Shown here in pieces: positions 27,029-35,975 of a DNA stretch of 35,975 nucleotides; position 1 is the first letter of the stretch, and every line of letters begins with the position of its first letter. The stretch lies in assembly GCA_016196115.1 (NCBI GenBank), contig JACPYI010000002.1:1-35975 (forward strand), read 5' to 3'. The position numbers and the translations under genes are program-made. This DNA is from Candidatus Sungiibacteriota bacterium (GTDB taxonomy: Bacteria > Patescibacteriota > Minisyncoccia > Sungbacterales > HO2-52-23). The notes beneath the pieces are model-generated. The model searched no databases and was not told where the DNA came from. It saw only the letters and a list, made by a program, of their open reading frames with translations.

Positions 27029-28576
27029 ATGCAAAACAATATTGTCGAACTACTGAAATCGGAAATCGAGAATTACAAGCGGGAGATCAAGCTTGAAAAA
27101 GTCGGGCATGTTTTGGAAGTGGGAGACGGCATTGCAAAAGTGTCCGGGCTCTCGGGCGTTGCTTCTCAAGAAATGCTTGAATTCGCAACAAGCGATGGAC
27201 CGGTGATCGGCATTGCGTTCAACCTGGAAGAAGACATGGTTGGCGCGATCTTGCTTGGCGATTATTTGAAAGTGAAAGAAGGGGACGCGATCAAGCCGCT
27301 CGGCCGCGTGCTTTCGGTGCGGGTGGGAGATGAGATGATCGGGCGCGTGATGGATCCTTTGGGCAACCCGCAGGATGAGCGCGGCCCTCTTTTTCCTGCC
27401 GAGGGAGAATCCGAAAAAGAGAAACCCGTTTTTTATCCAATCGAACGCCTTGCGCCTTCGGTGACCATGCGCGAATCAGTAAATACTCCGCTCCATACGG
27501 GTATCAAGGCCATTGACGCGATCATCCCGATCGGCAGGGGACAGCGCGAGCTTATCATCGGCGACCGGCAGCTGGGCAAGACATCCATCGCGATTGATAC
27601 GATTATCAACCAGAAGCGCGATACGCGCCATCGGACCCCGATCTGCGTCTATGCCGCAATCGGGCAGAAAGAATCCAAGATCGCCAAGATCGTGGCCACG
27701 CTGAAAGACGCAGGCGCGCTCGAATATACGATTATCGTGTCCGCTCCGGCATCATCCCCGGCGTCGCTCTGGTATCTTGCTCCGTACACGGCCGCCGCGA
27801 TCGCGGAGTATTTTATGCATCAGGGGAAAGACACACTCGTGGTTTATGACGATCTCTCCAAACACGCATGGGCGTACCGCGAGCTCTCGCTTCTGTTGCG
27901 CCGACCCCCGGGGCGCGAGGCATATCCGGGAGACGTGTTTTACCTCCACTCGCGCCTGCTTGAACGCGCCGCTAAACTCAATAAAGAAAACGGCAGCGGC
28001 TCTATGACGGCGCTGCCGATCATCGAAACCCAGCTTGGCGACATCTCGGCGTACATCCCGACCAATGTAATCTCGATCACCGACGGCCAGATCTATCTTG
28101 AACCGGAATTGTTCTACCAGGGCGTGCGCCCGGCGCTCAACGTCGGGCTTTCGGTATCGCGCGTGGGATCGGCGGCCCAGACCAAGGCCATGAAAAAAGT
28201 TGCGGGCAAACTGCGCCTTGAGCTCGCGCAATTCCGCGAGCTTGCCGCGTTCGCCCAATTCGCGTCCGACCTCGACGAATCAACGCGCAAGCGCATCGTG
28301 CGCGGAAAAGTACTCACCGAACTCCTCAAGCAGCCCGAACTCGACCCGATCCTGTTTGAGAAACAAGTGGTCCTGATCTACGCCGGCACCGGCGGTTACT
28401 TTGACGCATACGACCCGGAAAAAGTCCAGCAGATCGGCCAGGACATGATCGCGTATCTCGAAAAACTGCACGGGCAAGACATTCTCGAAAAAATAAGAAC
28501 GTCAGGCGAACTGACCGCCGAAGTGGAGGAGAAATTGAAAACCGCAATCGGGGATTTTCAGAAATTATCGATATGA
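27029..28576 (+). CDS. atpA: F0F1 ATP synthase subunit alpha
   Basis: The 515-residue product is full length. Landmarks: [17 protein letters not shown] in the beta-barrel, P-loop [14 protein letters not shown] (Thr replaced by Leu relative to the common GDRQTGKT), [41 protein letters not shown], and the conserved Arg region [14 protein letters not shown]. It forms the non-catalytic sites of F1. The upstream spacer holds the 97-bp repeat. No close ribosome binding site is seen. Confidence 0.97.
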   Translation: MQNNIVELLKSEIENYKREIKLEKVGHVLEVGDGIAKVSGLSGVASQEMLEFATSDGPVIGIAFNLEEDMVGAILLGDYLKVKEGDAIKPLGRVLSVRVGDEMIGRVMDPLGNPQDERGPLFPAEGESEKEKPVFYPIERLAPSVTMRESVNTPLHTGIKAIDAIIPIGRGQRELIIGDRQLGKTSIAIDTIINQKRDTRHRTPICVYAAIGQKESKIAKIVATLKDAGALEYTIIVSAPASSPASLWYLAPYTAAAIAEYFMHQGKDTLVVYDDLSKHAWAYRELSLLLRRPPGREAYPGDVFYLHSRLLERAAKLNKENGSGSMTALPIIETQLGDISAYIPTNVISITDGQIYLEPELFYQGVRPALNVGLSVSRVGSAAQTKAMKKVAGKLRLELAQFRELAAFAQFASDLDESTRKRIVRGKVLTELLKQPELDPILFEKQVVLIYAGTGGYFDAYDPEKVQQIGQDMIAYLEKLHGQDILEKIRTSGELTAEVEEKLKTAIGDFQKLSI

Positions 28577-28736
28577 TTTCCCAAAAACTCAAAACAATTT
28601 TCGGCCTCTCCATACTGGCGGCTACTACCCCGGCCTCATCACCGCGTTAGGATTTCCGATCTTTGCATTTTTCTTTTGGAGAGAATTGCTGAAGAATTTA
28701 AAAACTAAAAAGCCGCCTGCGATGGCGACCCTTTAG
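28573..28736 (+). pseudogene. Possible frameshifted small membrane protein after atpA
   Basis: An ATG at 28573 overlaps the atpA stop (ATGA) and reads [16 protein letters not shown] one-base shift near 28612-28618 then continues as GGYYPGLITALGFPIFAFFF with a basic end to a stop at 28734-28736. The joined product would be a single-pass peptide of about 54 residues. It may be a sequencing error in a real small ORF, a decayed gene, or chance. Confidence 0.25.
28700..28729 (-). terminator. Terminator downstream of the minus-strand tRNA
   Basis: On the minus strand GTCGCC (28729-28724) pairs with GGCGGC (28717-28712) with one G-U, followed by TTTTTAGTTTTT. Confidence 0.6.
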
Positions 28737-28738
28737 TG

Positions 28739-28811
28739 TGGACCTGACGGGATTTGCACCCGTTACGCCGCTTGCGAAGGGCGGAATTTTACTACATAAA
28801 ACTACAGGCCC
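28739..28811 (-). tRNA. tRNA, probably tRNA-Arg(UCG), with unusual features
   Basis: A 73-nt cloverleaf on the strand opposite to the atp genes: acceptor GGGCCTG/CAGGTCC (one G-U), T arm ACGGG-TGCAAAT-CCCGT, and an AT-rich D arm (GTTT...AAAT). The anticodon stem CCGCC/AGCGG has a C-A mismatch next to a loop CTTCGCA; with U33 in place the anticodon reads TCG (Arg), but C at position 37 is unusual. A second sequence, TGGACCTG, just 5' of the acceptor can also pair with the 3' strand. Cys(GCA) is an alternative reading that would need C33. Confidence 0.65.
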
Positions 28812-28970
28812 AGGTCCACGAACGCATTATAAAACAAAAAGGACCCCTCTTGCAAGGAATCCTTTTTGTTCGCAAGCAACAAACCTATAGTTCTATAGGT
28901 TCCACCCTTTACTCCCCATTATACTCGAACCATGAAATTAGTCAATAGCGGCTGTGGATAATTAAAATGT

Positions 28971-31306
<2,336 letters not shown>

Positions 31307-31307
31307 A

Positions 31308-31392
31308 AATTCAAAGTTCAAATGACAAATGTCAAATAAATGTTTTGGAATTTTGAGCTTGATTTGAACTTTGGATTTTGACATTTGAAATT
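31308..31392. repeat. AT-rich inverted repeat between atpD and atpC
   Basis: TTCAAAGTTCAAA near the left and TTTGAACTTTGGA near the right are inverted, as are AAATGTCAAA and TTTTGACATTTG. It resembles the AATTTCC/GGAAATT type of repeat found inside trmD in composition and organisation. Confidence 0.6.
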
Positions 31393-31635
31393 ATGCATCT
31401 ATCCATCTACTCATTGCGAGAAACGATTTTCGAGGGAGAAGCCACGAGCGTGAGCCTTCCCACGCCGCTCGGCGAGATGACCGTGCTCGACCACCACATT
31501 CCTATGGTCTCGGCCGTGAGTCCGGGCCAAATTCACTACGTGCTTCCCGACAGTACGACCACGGTACTGCCATTCAACGGAGGCATCCTTGAGGTGCGTC
31601 CGGAGAGTAGTGTGATTGTGCTTGCAAATCCATGA
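31393..31635 (+). CDS. atpC: F0F1 ATP synthase subunit epsilon, N-terminal domain only
   Basis: The 80-residue protein contains only the beta-sandwich domain (MHLSIYSLRETIFEGEATSV, LPTPLGEMTVLDHHIPMVSAV, FNGGILEVRPESSVIVLA). The C-terminal helical hairpin that inhibits ATP hydrolysis in other bacteria is absent. ATG 31393 is preferred to 31378, which would translate the end of the repeat. The stop overlaps the next gene by 4 nt (ATGA). Confidence 0.9.
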   Translation: MHLSIYSLRETIFEGEATSVSLPTPLGEMTVLDHHIPMVSAVSPGQIHYVLPDSTTTVLPFNGGILEVRPESSVIVLANP

Positions 31636-32084
31636 ACAAATATATTTTTTCTCACCCCACCTCGCTTGACCACTATGTTGCGGACGCGTTTGTGGTGCGG
31701 TGCTTTGACAACCGTTTCTGGGGCGTATTCCACAAATTTATCAAAGCGCAAAACCTCAAGCATATTGATCTCGAATCGGTTGCCGGCGGCGCGAAAATAT
31801 TTTCCTCGCCCGAGCAGGAAGGCGACCGCGACTTCATGCTCCGCGAACTTGAGAAGTCAGTCAAGCTGCACCATACCAAAAAAGTCATGCTCTTCACGCA
31901 CCACGATTGCGGCGCCTACGGAGGATTTGCAAAATTTGAGAGCGATCCCGAGAAAGAATTCGCTTTTCATCAAAGTGAACACCGAAAAGCTATTGGGGCA
32001 ATCCAAGAACGCTTTGCTGATATACAGATTGAAACTTATTTTATTGACGATCAGGGAATCATAAAAATCTTACAAAGATTATGA
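31632..32084 (+). CDS. Beta-carbonic anhydrase-like protein
   Basis: The 150-residue protein keeps the beta-carbonic anhydrase zinc and catalytic pattern: CFDNR (C24, D26, R28; the CxDxR motif) and THHDCGAYGG (H90 and C93; the HxxC motif). It is shorter than usual (about 190-220 aa), so it may be a divergent relative rather than a working anhydrase. Its start overlaps the atpC stop and its stop overlaps the cyclophilin start, each by 4 nt, so the three are translationally coupled at the end of the atp operon. The coupling to ATP synthase is suggestive of a pH or bicarbonate link, but that is inference. Confidence 0.7.
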   Translation: MNKYIFSHPTSLDHYVADAFVVRCFDNRFWGVFHKFIKAQNLKHIDLESVAGGAKIFSSPEQEGDRDFMLRELEKSVKLHHTKKVMLFTHHDCGAYGGFAKFESDPEKEFAFHQSEHRKAIGAIQERFADIQIETYFIDDQGIIKILQRL

Positions 32085-32794
32085 AAAGATCAATATCTTC
32101 GATGTGGGCAGTTGTCGCGGCTCTCGCGATACTGGGGATAGTCGGGTTTATGTTCTCGCGCAAGAGCGCGGAGGAGGCGAAGGCGCCGGACATATTTGCG
32201 CCTGTCTTGAGCCAAGGGTCACCACAGCAGGCGCAGCCGGATCAGCAGCAAACGGCGTCGGAGAGAAGTGCAACTGGCAGCAATGGCAGCCAATCACCAA
32301 CTAAAGGAGTTCGTAATTTTATGCATATCATAAGCATTCAGACCAGTTTCGGGGAAATTCAGTTCGAGACGTACGACGCGGATGCTCCCAAGACCGTGCA
32401 GAATTTTATTTCGCTCGCGCAAAAGGGATTTTACAATACGCTCACGTTTCATCGGGTCATTTCCGGATTCATGATCCAGGGCGGCGATCCAAAAGGGAAC
32501 GGTACGGGCGGACCCGGATACCAATTTGAAGACGAGCTCAATCCGAACACCGAATCGTATAAGAACGGATACAGGAAAGGCGTGGTTGCCATGGCCAACG
32601 CCGGGCCAAACACCAACGGCAGCCAGTTTTTCATCATGCTTGCCGATTACCCGCTTCCCAACAATTACACGATTTTCGGTCGCGTGGTAAAGGGGCAGGA
32701 CGTGGTGGACACCATCGGCAAAGTTCAGACCGGCACCCAAGACCGGCCACAAAAACCGTTAACCATGCAGTCGGTCAAAGTAGTAGCGAAGTAA
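32081..32794 (+). CDS. Membrane-anchored peptidyl-prolyl cis-trans isomerase (cyclophilin type)
   Basis: The 237-residue protein has an N-terminal signal anchor (SSMWAVVAALAILGIVGFMF), a Gln/Ser/Thr-rich linker, and a cyclophilin domain from about residue 82: FHRVISGFMIQGGDPKGNG, GVVAMANAGPNTNGSQFFI, and NYTIFGRVVKGQDVVDTI. The active-site Arg (FHR), Gln (QGGDP) and FFI motif are intact. It would catalyse proline isomerisation of exported proteins on the outer face of the membrane. Last gene of the run begun at atpB. Confidence 0.93.
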   Translation: MKRSISSMWAVVAALAILGIVGFMFSRKSAEEAKAPDIFAPVLSQGSPQQAQPDQQQTASERSATGSNGSQSPTKGVRNFMHIISIQTSFGEIQFETYDADAPKTVQNFISLAQKGFYNTLTFHRVISGFMIQGGDPKGNGTGGPGYQFEDELNPNTESYKNGYRKGVVAMANAGPNTNGSQFFIMLADYPLPNNYTIFGRVVKGQDVVDTIGKVQTGTQDRPQKPLTMQSVKVVAK

Positions 32795-32798
32795 ATTT

Positions 32799-32827
32799 TT
32801 GACATCTATACGAAAAACCAATAAGAT
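32799..32827 (+). promoter_or_regulatory. hicBA promoter, leaderless geometry
   Basis: A consensus TTGACA (32799-32804) and TAAGAT (32822-32827) are spaced by 17 nt; the -10 box ends exactly 6 nt before the hicB ATG at 32834. Confidence 0.75.
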
Positions 32828-32833
32828 AGGGAC

Positions 32834-33088
32834 ATGAAGAAATCTTTATATATAGCAACCGAGTATGGGAGCCATTTAGTTGCGATTGAACCCGATGAAC
32901 GGCGCGGGTATGTTGTTGCCGCTCCTGCGCTCCCCGGAGTCATTACATGGGGTAAGAATCTGGCTCATGCAAAAGAAATGGTGCGAGAAGCCATTGAATT
33001 ATGTATTGAGTCGCTCGTGCAAAAGAGATCAGCTGTAAAGCCGACCTCACGTTCCAATAAATCTCAAAAGATACTGGTAAAAGTATGA
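32834..33088 (+). CDS. hicB: HicB-family antitoxin
   Basis: The 84-residue product matches the partially degraded RNase H-like fold of HicB (SHLVAIEPDERRGYVVAAPALPGVITWGKNLAHAKEMVREAIELCIESL). A basic tail replaces the usual DNA-binding C-terminus. It should neutralise HicA. Its stop overlaps the hicA start by 4 nt. In this order (antitoxin first) it resembles the hicBA rather than the hicAB arrangement. Confidence 0.85.
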   Translation: MKKSLYIATEYGSHLVAIEPDERRGYVVAAPALPGVITWGKNLAHAKEMVREAIELCIESLVQKRSAVKPTSRSNKSQKILVKV

Positions 33089-33315
33089 GTATCATCCCCA
33101 TAGTAACTCCGAGCGAACTCCTGTCAGTCCTGCTCAAAGCAGGATTTAAAATTATCCGGCAGAAGGGAAGCCATATCAGGGTCACCCGACCGGTTACTGG
33201 AAAAAGCACAACTATTGCCATGCATGCAAAAGATTTTTCCCGCGGTATGACCCTTAAAATTCTAAACCAAGCCGGCATCTCGACAAAAGAATTCTTAAAG
33301 CTGTTGGGGAAATAG
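33085..33315 (+). CDS. hicA: HicA-family mRNA interferase toxin
   Basis: The 76-residue protein has the HicA/YcfA double-stranded-RNA-binding-like fold: LLSVLLKAGFKIIRQKGSHI with the catalytic His in GSH, then TIAMHAKDFSRGMTLKILNQAGIS. The family cleaves mRNA when unbound by HicB. The frame and key residues are intact. Confidence 0.88.
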   Translation: MSIIPIVTPSELLSVLLKAGFKIIRQKGSHIRVTRPVTGKSTTIAMHAKDFSRGMTLKILNQAGISTKEFLKLLGK

Positions 33316-33335
33316 AATAAAGAACTGAAAATCAT

Positions 33336-33911
33336 ATGTCAGCGGAATCAGCGAACAACATGAATGCGAAACCCAACCGTCCGTTTGAGGTTGTAGAGTA
33401 TGATGCGAACTGGATCAAAGAATTTGAAAAGCGCAGAGAAAAATTGAAAGAGATACTCGGGGATGATATTGTGGATATCCAACACGTTGGTAGTACAGCT
33501 ATTCTTGGCATGATCGCGAAGCCACAGATAGATATTCTTATCGTGGTTGAAAATCTCGACACTATAAGAAGTAAATACGATGAGATGCGGGCTTCGGGTT
33601 TTGAACCGCGAGGTGATTATGCCGCCATTGGAGAAGAATATTTCACTGAAGACACTGAGCAGGGAGTGCGATTGGCGAGTATACATATTTTGCCCCAAGG
33701 ACATCCTGAAATAGCAGCAACAATAAATTTTCGAGATTACCCGAGTACGCACCAAGAAGACCGAGATCTCTACGGAGCGACCAAGAAAGAATTATTTATA
33801 AGACATGCGGATAACTACCTGGCATATGGCCGCGAGAAAAGTTCACTTATTGAAACAATACGAGAGCGCGCAAATCAATGGGCGAGACAACTTCTTGATG
33901 CAAACGATTGA
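33336..33911 (+). CDS. GrpB-family (UPF0157) nucleotidyltransferase-like protein
   Basis: The 191-residue protein matches the GrpB/UPF0157 family: FEVVEYDANWIKEFEKRREKL, IQHVGSTAILGMIAKPQIDILI, and NFRDYPSTHQEDRDLYGATKKEL. The fold is that of minimal nucleotidyltransferases, with GST-x(8)-DIDI-like acidic residues; some members have been linked to dephospho-CoA kinase as a C-terminal fusion. The cellular role is unknown. It follows hicA by 20 nt and may be cotranscribed. The internal ATG at 33360 is an alternative start. Confidence 0.85.
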   Translation: MSAESANNMNAKPNRPFEVVEYDANWIKEFEKRREKLKEILGDDIVDIQHVGSTAILGMIAKPQIDILIVVENLDTIRSKYDEMRASGFEPRGDYAAIGEEYFTEDTEQGVRLASIHILPQGHPEIAATINFRDYPSTHQEDRDLYGATKKELFIRHADNYLAYGREKSSLIETIRERANQWARQLLDAND

Positions 33912-33946
33912 ATCAAAGTAGAAAAATGATTTCAAGCGGAAACCAA

Positions 33947-33975
33947 TTGACTCATTGCCAATACTTTGCCATACT
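33947..33975 (+). promoter_or_regulatory. Promoter of the S41 protease gene
   Basis: TTGACT (33947-33952) and CATACT (33970-33975) are spaced by 17 nt, the same boxes as at rpsP, but here the ATG is 24 nt downstream, giving a leader of about 18 nt without an obvious ribosome binding site. Confidence 0.65.
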
Positions 33976-33999
33976 GGAGAGCAGTTGAAATGACGCTTT

Positions 34000-35217
34000 A
34001 TGCTTTCTCAAACACCTAAACACGGCTCGCGGATTTTTATTATTGCCATTTCATTGGTCCTCTTGGGGATCAGCTTTTTTGTCGGGGCATGGTACGGGTA
34101 TGAACATCGGCCCGCAGTTGAAAAAGTGCTTGGCGTTATGGGACAACGGCCTCCGGAGCAGTTTGCGAATGTTGATTTTAATCTCTTTTGGGATGTGTGG
34201 TCGCGTCTGGAGGATACATACGTGGACAAGGGCAAGATTAACCGTGAGAAGCTCGTATACGGTGCGATTCAGGGGATGGTTGGTTCGCTTAAGGATCCTT
34301 ATACTGAATTTTTCCCGCCCGCTGAAACAAAACAATTTGCGGAAGATGTCAAGGGTGAGTTTGACGGCATCGGCGCCGAGATTGGATTGCGAAAAAGTAT
34401 TCTCACGATCATTGCCCCATTGAAAAACAGCCCGGCTGAAAGAGCCGGTCTCAAAGCAGGAGATAAGATTTTCAAGATCGATGATCAGGCCACCGCAGAT
34501 GTACAGCTTGATGAGGCGGTGCGGTTGATTCGCGGGAAAAAAGGAACCAAGGTACGGCTCCTGGTTTTTCGCGATGGTTTTGATAAAGCGCGGGAGTTTA
34601 CGATTACGCGCGATACCATAGAGGTACAGACGATCTCAGCCGAGAAAAAATCTGATGGGGTCTTTGTGATCAAACTCAACCAGTTTTCGGAAAATGCCGG
34701 ATACGAGTTTAAAAAAGCGGTGCAGGAGTTTTTTGCAAGCGGATCAAAGAAGCTCATCTTTGATCTGCGCAATAATCCTGGAGGATATCTCTCGGTTTCG
34801 GTTGACATTGCAAGTTGGTTTTCAAATTCCGGCGATGTGATCGTTCGGGAACGTTTTGCCAACGGCACCGAAGAAGTGCACCGTTCACAGGGATATGGCC
34901 TGCTCAAAGGCGTGCCGACGGTGGTGCTCGTGAACGAGGGATCCGCGTCCGCATCAGAGATTGTGTCCGGAGCATTGCGCGATCTGAACGGTATAAAACT
35001 TATCGGGGCAAAAACATTTGGCAAGGGCTCGGTGCAGGAAGTGCTTGATCTTGCGCAGAAGTCCTCGCTCAAAGTCACGATCGCCAAGTGGCTGACGCCC
35101 AAAGGAACGGAGATCAACGGCAAGGGCCTTGAGCCGGATATTGCTGTGCAGCAGGGAGACGATCCCAAGAAAGACCCGGTTATGGACAAGGCGATCGAGG
35201 TGTTGGGGAAAATGTAA
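34000..35217 (+). CDS. S41-family C-terminal processing peptidase
   Basis: The 405-residue protein has an N-terminal membrane anchor ([23 protein letters not shown]), a helical segment with DPYTEFF, a PDZ domain (about residues 115-200, with [18 protein letters not shown]), and the S41 catalytic domain. The nucleophile is Ser317 in [10 protein letters not shown] and the general base Lys342 in TFGKGSVQ. It probably trims or degrades envelope proteins outside the membrane. The length and order match CtpA-type proteases. Confidence 0.94.
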   Translation: MLSQTPKHGSRIFIIAISLVLLGISFFVGAWYGYEHRPAVEKVLGVMGQRPPEQFANVDFNLFWDVWSRLEDTYVDKGKINREKLVYGAIQGMVGSLKDPYTEFFPPAETKQFAEDVKGEFDGIGAEIGLRKSILTIIAPLKNSPAERAGLKAGDKIFKIDDQATADVQLDEAVRLIRGKKGTKVRLLVFRDGFDKAREFTITRDTIEVQTISAEKKSDGVFVIKLNQFSENAGYEFKKAVQEFFASGSKKLIFDLRNNPGGYLSVSVDIASWFSNSGDVIVRERFANGTEEVHRSQGYGLLKGVPTVVLVNEGSASASEIVSGALRDLNGIKLIGAKTFGKGSVQEVLDLAQKSSLKVTIAKWLTPKGTEINGKGLEPDIAVQQGDDPKKDPVMDKAIEVLGKM

Positions 35218-35233
35218 ACACACACGGCCGCAT

Positions 35234-35713
35234 ATGAAAATCATCCTCTTGCAAGACGTGCCGCATGTAGGAAAAAAGAACGAAATCAAAGAGGTGAGCG
35301 GCGGCTTTGCGCGTAATTTTCTTTTTCCGCGAAAACTGGCCGTGCCGGCGACCGAACAGGCACAACGTTCTCTTGCGACCAAGAAAGAGCATGATGAGAA
35401 ACGAAAATCCGCCGCGCAGAAGCAGTATCAGAAACTTGCAGAAAAGTTGCAAGGGCTTCAGGTTTTAATTAGGATTAAGATCGGCGAGAGAGGGAAAGCG
35501 TTCGGTTCCGTCAATGCCGCAAAGATCGTCGAGCAGCTGAAAACCCAACATCATATCGAGCTTGAGAAAGAGTGGCTCCGTCTTGATGAGCCATTGAAAT
35601 CAACCGGAGTGAAAGAAGTGCCGGTGCGGTTTCCACAGGGCGTCGAAGGCACGATAACAGTCGATATTCAGCCGATTGAAGAAGTCCTCCTTCGCCAAGG
35701 ATTCGGAGGATAA
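35234..35713 (+). CDS. rplI: 50S ribosomal protein bL9
   Basis: The 159-residue protein has the N-terminal bL9 domain ([37 protein letters not shown]), the connecting helix, and a C-terminal domain with [16 protein letters not shown]. It reads IIL-QDV instead of the common LLE-DV start. ATG 35234 is preferred to an upstream in-frame start that would overlap the protease gene. bL9 is reported to be missing in Microgenomates, so its presence is consistent with a Parcubacteria-like origin. Confidence 0.95.
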   Translation: MKIILLQDVPHVGKKNEIKEVSGGFARNFLFPRKLAVPATEQAQRSLATKKEHDEKRKSAAQKQYQKLAEKLQGLQVLIRIKIGERGKAFGSVNAAKIVEQLKTQHHIELEKEWLRLDEPLKSTGVKEVPVRFPQGVEGTITVDIQPIEEVLLRQGFGG

Positions 35714-35720
35714 AATTTAT

Positions 35721-35975
35721 ATGGCTACACCACGATATATCTTTGTGTGCGGAGGGGTGATGTCGAGCGTTGGCAAGGGAGTCGCGACCGCGTCCATTGG
35801 AAAAATTCTGCAGGCGCGGGGGTATAGGGTCTCGCTGGTGAAATGCGACATGTACGTGAATATCGATGCCGGCACCATACGGCCAACAGAGCATGGCGAG
35901 GTGTTTGTCGGGGAAGACGGCATTGAGGCAGATCAGGATATGGGCAATTATGAGCGCTTTACCGATCAGATCTCT
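35721..35975 (+). CDS. pyrG: CTP synthase, N-terminal part (cut by the window end)
   Basis: The 85 visible residues match the synthetase (amidoligase) domain of CTP synthase: [20 protein letters not shown] with the P-loop-like [10 protein letters not shown], then [35 protein letters not shown]. The enzyme makes CTP from UTP with glutamine nitrogen. GGAGG (35706-35710) precedes the ATG by 10 nt. The gene continues beyond the window. Confidence 0.95.
   Translation, partial: MATPRYIFVCGGVMSSVGKGVATASIGKILQARGYRVSLVKCDMYVNIDAGTIRPTEHGEVFVGEDGIEADQDMGNYERFTDQIS

Overview
The window looks like a chromosome segment of a Patescibacteria (Candidate Phyla Radiation) bacterium, most likely from the Parcubacteria side. 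Evidence from the sequence: a 16S rRNA gene broken by several insertions (an ORF-bearing intervening sequence in helix 6, a repeat-bearing one in helix 17, and a group I intron with a LAGLIDADG ORF near E. coli position 1078); a short alanyl-tRNA synthetase without the C-Ala domain; reduced AtpH and AtpC; bL9 present; small tightly packed genes; and many dispersed palindromic repeats. The species cannot be named from this window.

Layout. 1-4012: IS630-type transposase remnant, a secreted FN3/peptidoglycan-binding protein, rpsP-khpA, then an intact IS4/IS701-like insertion sequence. 4013-8119: trmD overlapping a GH1 glycosidase, a small opposite-strand gene, and a fusion of an EamA-type membrane domain to a glycosidase-like domain. 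8094-11546: a self-contained 16S transcription unit with its own promoter, processing stem and terminator; no 23S follows. 11550-14242: tRNA-Ile(GAU), mnmA and a frameshifted sigma-70 gene. 14252-18737: alaS, a PilM/FtsA-like gene and its partner. 18776-21304 (minus strand): rpsF-ssb-rpsR and ychF. 21329-24781: HAD phosphatase, an unknown gene behind an attenuator-like leader, rmuC, a small membrane protein and a prepilin. 24800-31635: the F1Fo ATP synthase genes atpB-E-F-H-A-G-D-C, interrupted by repeats and by a tRNA on the opposite strand. 31632-35975: carbonic anhydrase-like protein, cyclophilin, hicBA, a GrpB-family protein, an S41 protease, rplI and the start of pyrG.

Three signals deserve most attention. 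First, translation initiation looks unusual. At eight genes a -10-like hexamer ends exactly 6 nt before the start codon, as expected for leaderless mRNAs. The mnmA start lies 1 nt behind a tRNA, and the 16S 3' tail reads UUUCCU where CCUCCU is expected. Second, the 16S gene has compensatory changes typical of a functional rRNA yet lacks about 135 nt covering helices 21-23. This is either an assembly error or something remarkable. Third, there are several layers of small inverted repeats: one family between genes and inside coding frames, a separate set of 3' hairpins sharing a CGATCG apex, and a leader with mutually exclusive stems ahead of an unknown gene.

All assignments are by eye from translated sequence and motif recognition; no search was run.
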